64,000 nucleotides of DNA from Aralia elata (taxonomy: Eukaryota; Streptophyta; Magnoliopsida; Apiales; Araliaceae), in contig CM068385.1 of assembly GCA_034770075.1 (NCBI GenBank), positions 72,298,479 through 72,362,478 on the forward strand. Reading direction: 5' to 3'. The notes under the pieces are model-generated. The model had not been told where the DNA came from, did no database searches, and saw only the letters and a program-made list of their open reading frames with translations. This document shows positions 57,110-64,000 of the stretch, in pieces (within the stretch, counting starts at the first letter, position 1; every line of letters begins with the position of its first letter). The position numbers and the translations under genes are program-made.

Positions 57110-60015
57110 TGTGACACCCCCAAATCCAGGTACTTAATTCCCACAGATTTGGTGTACACTATCTCATTCATTCACATCTAACTACCCATAATCAATAACA
57201 ATTAAATAAATTTAAAGAAACATCTTCCCAAAATGGGTTACATCACCAAACTATTAAACATTCAAATCCCAGGTTATCTTAACCTTAATACATCAAATGC
57301 GGAATAAAACATAATTTAAACAAGTCTTTGATACAAATAAATATTAAGTGGATAATAAATCTCTTGCTACTTTGGCATCTTGCCCTTGCCTTTACTCGTG
57401 GACGGCTCGTCCTGCTTTTCTGGCTTAGCTGCAATGTTTAGTGCAAGAGTGAGCAAACAATTGCTCACAAGTACGATAACAATAATATTTAAATGAAATG
57501 GATTTCAACTGAGGAATAATAATTTTCTGAATCTCAGTCAATAAATGATCAAAGTCTAAAAGCTCGTTAGAATGCTCGATTCAAGGAAAAATAGATTTCA
57601 AGATTTAGAAATAATATCTGAGGGTCACAAGACCTCGAACTATGTCCTAGGTTAACAAGTATTTCTACTGTAACCTTTAACAGTCATATAGACTATGGAC
57701 CAACATCTCGTACTCAGGGGGATCAGCCCTTTGTACAATGTATTGTGCACAAACATTTTAACGCTGTCGCGTAAGTAATCCCCTATATTAGGGTTGTTCA
57801 TCTCAGTTTATCGTCTGAATCCGTACCAAAAGAAACTTGGCTTGGAACAAGTATAGAAAATATTCTAAGTCTTTGAAATTGCTCATCAACTAAGGACTAG
57901 CTGAATCAATAAGGGTTTGCTAGTCTAATTCATCAATAGAGTTTGTTCAATAGAAACTATACTCGAAGTTTGATTAACAAACAATGATTGGAATAAAGCT
58001 TAAGTATGTATCATGATAGTAACCTTGCTTGAATATCAATAAGTTAAGGTCCATAAGCTCGCTTAATATAATTAAACTTGCATTGAATGAATTAACAAGT
58101 TAAAAGGAAAGAACAACTTGCTCAACGTAAAAGTAATAAGTTGAGATAAAGAACTTGCCTCAAGCGTAGATTACAAATTAAATATCTCACGATCCTTAAA
58201 CAACCTATACATTTAATTATAAAAAATGGTAACATAATTAGTCACATAATTATAATCACTTTTAGGTTTGCTCTTATCCTTTTATTATTACATCTCATTT
58301 AGCATACCATAGTCAATAAGTACTAGTTTAGCAACCATCTTGGTAATACATTAGTTACATTAACATAAGTTTAATTATGCATCATAACTTCCAAGAAAAG
58401 AAAACAAAATAATAATAATAAATTTTTTTTTAACAGCAGTGATTCTCGCCGGGGCGAGAAAAAACTTAACAAAATCGTCGCCGGGGCGAGGCTGTTGTCG
58501 GGGCGAAGAATCTAGTGTAATTATGCCGCCGGGGCGATAATCCTAGCTCATTTCTACCGCCGGGGCGGTAGACGCGACTGACACCTTCTACAAGTCGCGA
58601 ACCAGTGAAAACTTAGGCCAAATTTGGCCAAAATTTTCTGAATTCTACCATCCAATATACAAATTAAACATACCCAGACATCAAATATGATATAAAATAA
58701 TTACCCAACATGTTTTTAATCAATCTAAGCATTATAAAACACATAATCAACCAATTTAAAACCAAAAATTCACTGTTAAAACCAAATATTCAAGTTTTAA
58801 CCATTTTCATGAAATCAAGCTCTGTAAATTCATTTTTCAACCAATTAAAACCATTCTTCTTGCATTATTCTTATTTTTCATCATATATTCATAATCAAAT
58901 GATAATTTTACCAAATAACAACTAATTTAAGCATCAATTTTCATATATATATATATACAATTCATGAAATAAACTCTGTAAAACTCAAAAACTCTATTCT
59001 AAACATGCTTTTATGGATTAATCATTCAAATTAATCTATAATCAACACATAATCATCTAACACATGCTTTCTAACATTTATAACCAAGTAATTCATATAT
59101 TTAGCATATGAATTCATATACAGTGAAATAAAAATCATATTCAGAGAAGTAAAATAATAAAAACATAATGAAGAACAAGACCTAAAAAGAATTATACCTT
59201 CAAGCTATATAAAATTCTTAGTTTCCCTTTTCTTGTTGATTCTCTCAATTAACAAAACTCTCTTACTCTCAATTTTCTCTCTAATTCTCTCTTCTTCTCT
59301 GTATATTCTTTCTTCTCTAAACTCTGTTCTTTCTCTTCTTTCTTTTCTTTTTACAACAGACGTACTTTAAAAAAAAACATAAAACTGATGAATAAAAATA
59401 AAAACTGATGATTTAGTGTAATAATAAACGTATAATCTAAATTTAATCCATCAGTTATAAAAATTCAAAAAGCCATAAGGCTTGTTTGGCAAACTGATTT
59501 AGAAATAATCCATTATTCTAACTAAAGGTCTTAAGGCCTTGTTTGGCAAAACAGAAATAAAATAACCCATTATTTCCAAACAAAGGTCATAGGGCCTTGT
59601 TTGGTAAAACTGAATTAAACATTTTCTCATTTATTTTAATAAACCATTATAACATATAGTTTAAAATGTCACACTTCTAATTTAATCGAACTTATTATTA
59701 AATAAATTCAATTAAACCTTACTAACTTAAATAATAAATTTATTTAACAAATAAAATAACCATAACACCAAATGAATTCTCTTATTCAAATAAATCATTT
59801 ATTCAAATAAACCTTTTCATCATCTAATTTAATTATTAAATTAAATTAAAATAACATAACAAATCACATTCAAATAACATTTAACATTATTAAACTTAAC
59901 ATATACCCATTCCATAAAAACTTAATAAATTACTTATTTAGCTCAATAAATTAATAAAATATTTATATAACTCAATAAATATTTTTATTCAATCACAAAA
60001 ATTGCATTCGTTACA
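57110..60015 (-). repeat. 3' LTR of element I (2906 bp)
   Basis: On the minus strand it starts TGTAACGAATGCAATTTTTG (60015) and ends with the complement of TGTGACACCCCC (57110). It is related to LTR O throughout and contains the GC-rich cluster 58443-58572. No gene is present. Confidence 0.9.
58443..58572. repeat. GC-rich cluster CGCCGGGGCG in LTR I
   Basis: Five or six copies of CGCCGGGGCG or variants separated by AT-rich DNA; the same core as LTR O read on the other strand. Confidence 0.82.
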
Positions 60016-60125
60016 TCTTTCCCTCCTTAAAAGGATTCTGTCCCCAGAATCACAACGCAACTAAATCGTCCGTTACATTCTCCCCTCCTTACAAAGATTC
60101 TGTCCCCAGAATCGCAATATAAAGA
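60016..60125 (-). promoter_or_regulatory. Polypurine tract and 3' untranslated region of element I
   Basis: The minus strand reads AAGGAGGGAAAGA directly before the LTR start. A duplicated block (GATTCTGTCCCCAGAATC, about 60030 and 60095) sits beside a second purine-rich copy, so two candidate tracts are present. Confidence 0.72.
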
Positions 60126-62858
60126 TTAAACAAATAATTGAGGAAAATGTTGCATCATTTGCTCTTCGAGTTCCCACGTTGCTTCTTCAGCACTGTGGTT
60201 CCTCCAGATTACCTTAACAGAAGGTATCACTTTATTTCTAAGAACTTGCTCCTTCCTGTCCACTATCTGAACAGGTATCTCTTCATAAGACAAATCTTGC
60301 TCAAACTGTATCGGTTCATACTCTATGACATGTTTATAATCAGACTTATACGATCGTAGCACCGATATGTGGAAGACATTGTGAATGTGGCCTAACTCAG
60401 GAGGTAGAGCTACCTCATAAGCTACCTCACCCACCCTTTTTAGTACTTCGAAGGGTCCAATAAATCGCGGACTGAGTTTACCCTTTTTACCAAATCTGAT
60501 CTTTCCCTTCCAGGGAGATACTTTGAGGAACACAAAGCTCCCGACTTTAAATTCGCGATTTTTTTGGTGTTGATCAGCATACTTCTTCTGTCTGTCTTGA
60601 GCGGCTATCAGTCTGGCTCTTATTACCTTGACAACTTCAGCAGTTTGTTGTACCAGCTCAGGTCCCAATAGTCGTCGTTCACTAACCTCATCCCAGCACA
60701 ATGGAGTTCTGCATTTCCTTCCATACAATGCTTCGTAGGGTGGCATGCCGATACTCGCGTGATGACTATTGTTATAGGCAAACTCGACCAGAGGTAAATG
60801 ATCATCCCAGTTGCCTTTAAAATCCATAACGCATGCTCGAAGCATATCCTCCAATGTTTGAATTGTTCTTTCGCTCTGGCCATCGGTTTGAGGATGATAG
60901 GCTGTACTCATTCTCAACTGCGTTCCCAAACAAGCTTGTAGACTCCTCCAAAATTTTGAGGTGAAACGTGGATCTCTATCTGACACTATTGACACTGGAA
61001 CACCGTGCCTTGAGATAATCTCCTTTACGTATAATTTCGCCAGCTAATCCAAAGTGAATCTGATTTTGATCGGCAAGAAATGCGCTGATTTTGTCAATCT
61101 GTCAACTATGACCCATATTGCGTCATAACCCTTCTGAGTAGTTGGAAGCCCTACCACAAAGTCCATTGTGATATGCTCCCACTTCCATTCTGGTATCTCC
61201 AAGGGCTGTAACAAACCACTTGGTCGTTGATGTTCTGCTTTGACTTTCTGACAAGTTAAACATTTCGCAACACATTCAGCAACCTCTCTCTTCATGTTTG
61301 GCCACCAAAAATGTTGACGAAGATCCTGGTACATCTTTGTGCTTCCCGGGTGAACCGAAAATCGTGAACTGTGAGCTTCGTTCAAAATCTCCTCTCTGAT
61401 TGCCAATACTGACGGTACCCAGATTCTGCCTTCAAATCGCAGCAACCCTTCGGTATCGATTTTATATTTAAGCTCTTCACCTTCAAGCACTCTTTTGCGT
61501 ATATTAATACACTCCTCATCCTTGAGTTGCACTTCCTTGACTTTATCCACTAGAGTTGGTTGAGTTTCCATCTGTAACAATTTTTCATTAGACTCTGGCA
61601 TACACTTCACCTCTAGTTCCAATTTAGCCATGTCTTCAATGAGCTTCTCCTGAGCAGTTAACAAGAATAGTTTCTCCCGACCTTTTCTACTAAAAGCGTC
61701 GGCAACCACATTAGCCTTTCCCGGATGGTATAGAATTTCACAATCATAATCTTTGATCAATTCTATCCATCTTCTCTGCCGCATATTCAAATCTTTCTAT
61801 GTGAAAATATACTTCAGACTTTTATGGTCTGTGTATATTTCACACTTCTCCCCATAGAGATAGTGTCTCCAGATTTTCAGAGCAAACACCACAGCTGCTA
61901 ACTCCAAATCATGGGTCGGATATCCTTTTTCATAGTCTTTTAGTTGGCCCGATGCATATGCAATAACCTTACCATTCTGCATCAACACACAACCAAGTCC
62001 TTTATGCGATGCGTCGCTATACACCACAAAAATTCCTGTATTATCTGGTAAAGACAACACAGGGGCCGAACTTAGTCTCTTCTTGAGTTCTTGGAAACTC
62101 TCTTCGCACTTCTCCGTCCAAACAAACTTCACTGATTTCCTTGTTAAATTCGTCAACGGAGTGGCTATCCTGGAAAAAACTTGAATAAAACGCCTGTAGT
62201 ATCCTGCCAAACCTAGGAAACTCCTCACTTCCGACGGTGTCTTCGGCTGATCCCAGTTCATGACTGCTTCCACTTTCACTGGATCCACTGAAATCCCGTC
62301 TTTATCGATCACATGTCCAAGAAATTGAACACGCTCCAACCAAAATTCGCACTTTGAAAATTTTGCATACAATTTCTCTTTTCTTAATGCCTCCAATGTC
62401 ACCCTCAAATGTTCCACGTGTTCTTCCTGAGTCTTGTAGTAAACCAAAATGTCGTCTATGAAAACCACTACAAATTTATCCAAAAATGGTTTGAATACCC
62501 TGTTCATTAAGTCCATGAATGCTGCAGGTGCATTCGTTAAACCAAACGACATAACCAAGAACTCATAGTGACCATATCTGGTTCGAAACGCCGTCTTTGG
62601 TATGTCCTCATTTCTCACCTTCAACTGATGGTATCCACTTCGCAGATCTATCTTCGAAAAATATCTTGCTCCCTTCAGTTGGTTAAACAGGTCATCGATC
62701 ATTGGCAATGGATACTTGTTTTTAATCGTAACCTTGTTCAACTCTCTATAATCGATGCAAAGACGCATTGACCCATCCTTCTTCTTAACAAACAATACCG
62801 GCGCTCCCCACGACGAGACGCTCGGTTGAATATACTTCTTATCCAGTAATTCTTGTAA
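60126..62858 (-). pseudogene. pol: RT, RNase H, integrase and chromodomain of element I, three stops
   Basis: One minus-strand frame continues from gag/protease. RT: YRELNKVTIKNKYPLPMIDD, YFSKIDLRSGYHQL and the catalytic VVFIDDILVY. RNase H: FVVYSDASHKGLGCVLMQ and THDLELAAVVFALKIWRHYL. Integrase: zinc region (HSSRFSVHPGSTKMY...CLTCQKVK), D (ITMDFVVGLP), D (SIVSDRDPRF) and E (DGQSERTIQTLEDML). The C-terminus has GHIHNVFHISVLRSY and a chromodomain (VKVIWRNHSAEEATWELEEQ), which directs such elements to chromatin marks in known chromoviruses. Stops at 62856-62858 (before RT), 61797-61799 (RNase H end) and 61044-61046 (integrase) break the frame. Confidence 0.93.
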
Positions 62859-64000
62859 TTACACCATCAACTCCTTCATTTCTACCGGAGCCATTCTATA
62901 TGGGGCTTTTGATATAGGGGTCGTTCCCGGTGCTAAATCAATTACAAACTCGATTTCCCTATCTGGCGGTAATCCTGGCAAATCGTCAGGAAACACGTCC
63001 GCAAAATTCCTAACTACTGGTATCTCCTCCAGCTTTGCACCCACCTTTCGGGTATCAACTATGTGGGCTAGATATCCTACACATCCTTGTTTCAACATCT
63101 TTCTGGCCTGCATCATCGTCAGACAACTCGTTTGTCTAGGCGACTTGCTGCCATAAAACACTACCTTTGACGGAGTCATAAGGTTTACGCATTTCTTTTG
63201 ACAGTCAATAACTGCCCCATGGTTGAACAACCAATCCATACCCAAAATAACATCAAACTCCCCAAGACGAATTGGGATCAAGTTTACTGTCATCACATGA
63301 CCCTTAATATCTACCTGACAGTTCTTGTGGACAAACTTAACAGGAATCACCTCCCTATTCGCAATTTCTATATTCATAGGGTAATCTAATTCTTCCTGGG
63401 GTAACTCTAATTTCTTAGCAAAATCATCGGATATAAATGAGCAAGTAGCACCCGAGTCAAACAATACATAAGCATTAACATTATTGACTGGAATGATACC
63501 TGACACTACATCCTTTGATTGCACAGCATCCTGCACCGTCATGTTGAACGTTCGAGCAGTAGGTCGGCTGGGCTGCGTGGGTCCTGTGATAGTCAGATTG
63601 CCTCCACCACCAGTGTTTCCCTTTCCTGAACTGGCTCCACCTATCGTTGCTTTCTTAGGGCAGTCTCGGGCAAAGTGATCCTTCGACCCGCAGATGAAAC
63701 ATGCTCCTTTCTTCGGATTAGGGCAATTTGGTGAAATATGACCCTCTTGTCCACAGTTGAAGCATACCCTCTCACCCTTCAAACAAGCACCCATATGGCT
63801 CTTTCCACAGTTGCTGCACACCTCCATCTTCTTCTTCTGATTACCCTGCTGACTTCCCGCAGAGTTACTATCATTCCATTTCCTCTTCTGGCTACTGCCC
63901 CCATGGCTACCACTTGCCTTGTTTTCACTTTCATTCTTCTTCTTCTTCTGCTCCTGGTTGTACTTGGACAGAGCATCACTTCCTCCTTCAGCGATAATCG
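62859..64000 (-). pseudogene. gag: gag C-terminus and protease of element I, partial
   Basis: The frame is open from the window edge to 62859. Zinc knuckles are CSNCGKSHMGAC, CFNCGQEGHISPNC and CFICGSKDHFARDC. The protease has YVLFDSGATCSFISDDFAKK (DSGA motif) and VILGMDWLFNHGAVIDC. The segment up to ELMV is intact; the stop after it cuts off RT. Upstream to 64000 the reading is Lys/Ser/Gly-rich (KRKWNDSNSAGSQQG), the usual linker between capsid and zinc knuckles. Confidence 0.9.

Larger units (their letters stand above)
57110..64000 (-). mobile_element. Element I: Tekay chromovirus, 3' LTR to gag
   Basis: Read leftwards on the minus strand: gag zinc fingers, protease, RT, RNase H, integrase with chromodomain, polypurine tract and 3' LTR. 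The gag start and 5' LTR lie right of the window. It is inserted in the 3' LTR of H; GTTAT (57105-57109) is the expected target duplication. Confidence 0.92.

Overview
This window is repeat-rich DNA from a flowering plant, probably a eudicot. It holds no intact host gene. The plant assignment rests on plant-specific retrotransposon lineages: chromodomain Tekay-type gypsy, Athila/Tat gypsy, Ogre-like gypsy and Ty1/copia. Primer sites match initiator tRNA-Met and the Asp- and Arg-type tails used by plant elements. A CACTA DNA transposon also carries pieces of two plant genes. The species cannot be named from the sequence.

By boundary logic, nearly the whole window lies inside one old, deleted Tekay-type element (K, minus strand, visible only at 33580-33817 and 43039-43662). 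Left branch: copia element M (24617-33579, +) lies in K; Tekay-type E (18785-24616, -) lies in M; Athila-type D (9117-18784, +) lies in E; Tekay-type B (3947-9116, -) lies in D; Ogre-like A (1-3946, -) lies in B. A small Athila derivative C (10883-15889, +, target duplication GTTAG) is also inside D. A CACTA transposon (26024-31615, target duplication TTA) is inside M. Middle: a fuller copia element J (33818-43038, +) of the same family as M lies in K. Right branch: a plus-oriented Tekay LTR (O, 43663-45917) is inserted in K's LTR; a near-complete Athila element H (45918-57109, +) is inside O; and a Tekay chromovirus I (57110-64000, -) interrupts H's 3' LTR and runs off the right edge.

Coding content is gag, protease, RT, RNase H and integrase of these elements, mostly broken by in-frame stops or frameshifts. 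Only the partial Ogre-like gag at the left edge is open throughout. H also has a third ORF after pol, preceded by a TATA-like box and three telo-box motifs that look like an internal promoter. B has an extra coiled-coil ORF between its 5' LTR and gag.

The CACTA element has no recognisable transposase. It carries, on one strand, five exons of an AAA-ATPase gene (DAA1/At4g28000-like) with canonical splice sites, and part of exon 1 of the jasmonate receptor gene COI1 with its splice donor. Both are degraded fragments.

Other structure not explained by genes: GC-rich palindromic clusters in LTRs or leaders of several unrelated element families; an ~85-bp module shared by Athila and Tekay LTRs; repeated stem-loops in a copia leader and in the 3' regions of Athila elements; and several LTR minisatellites.
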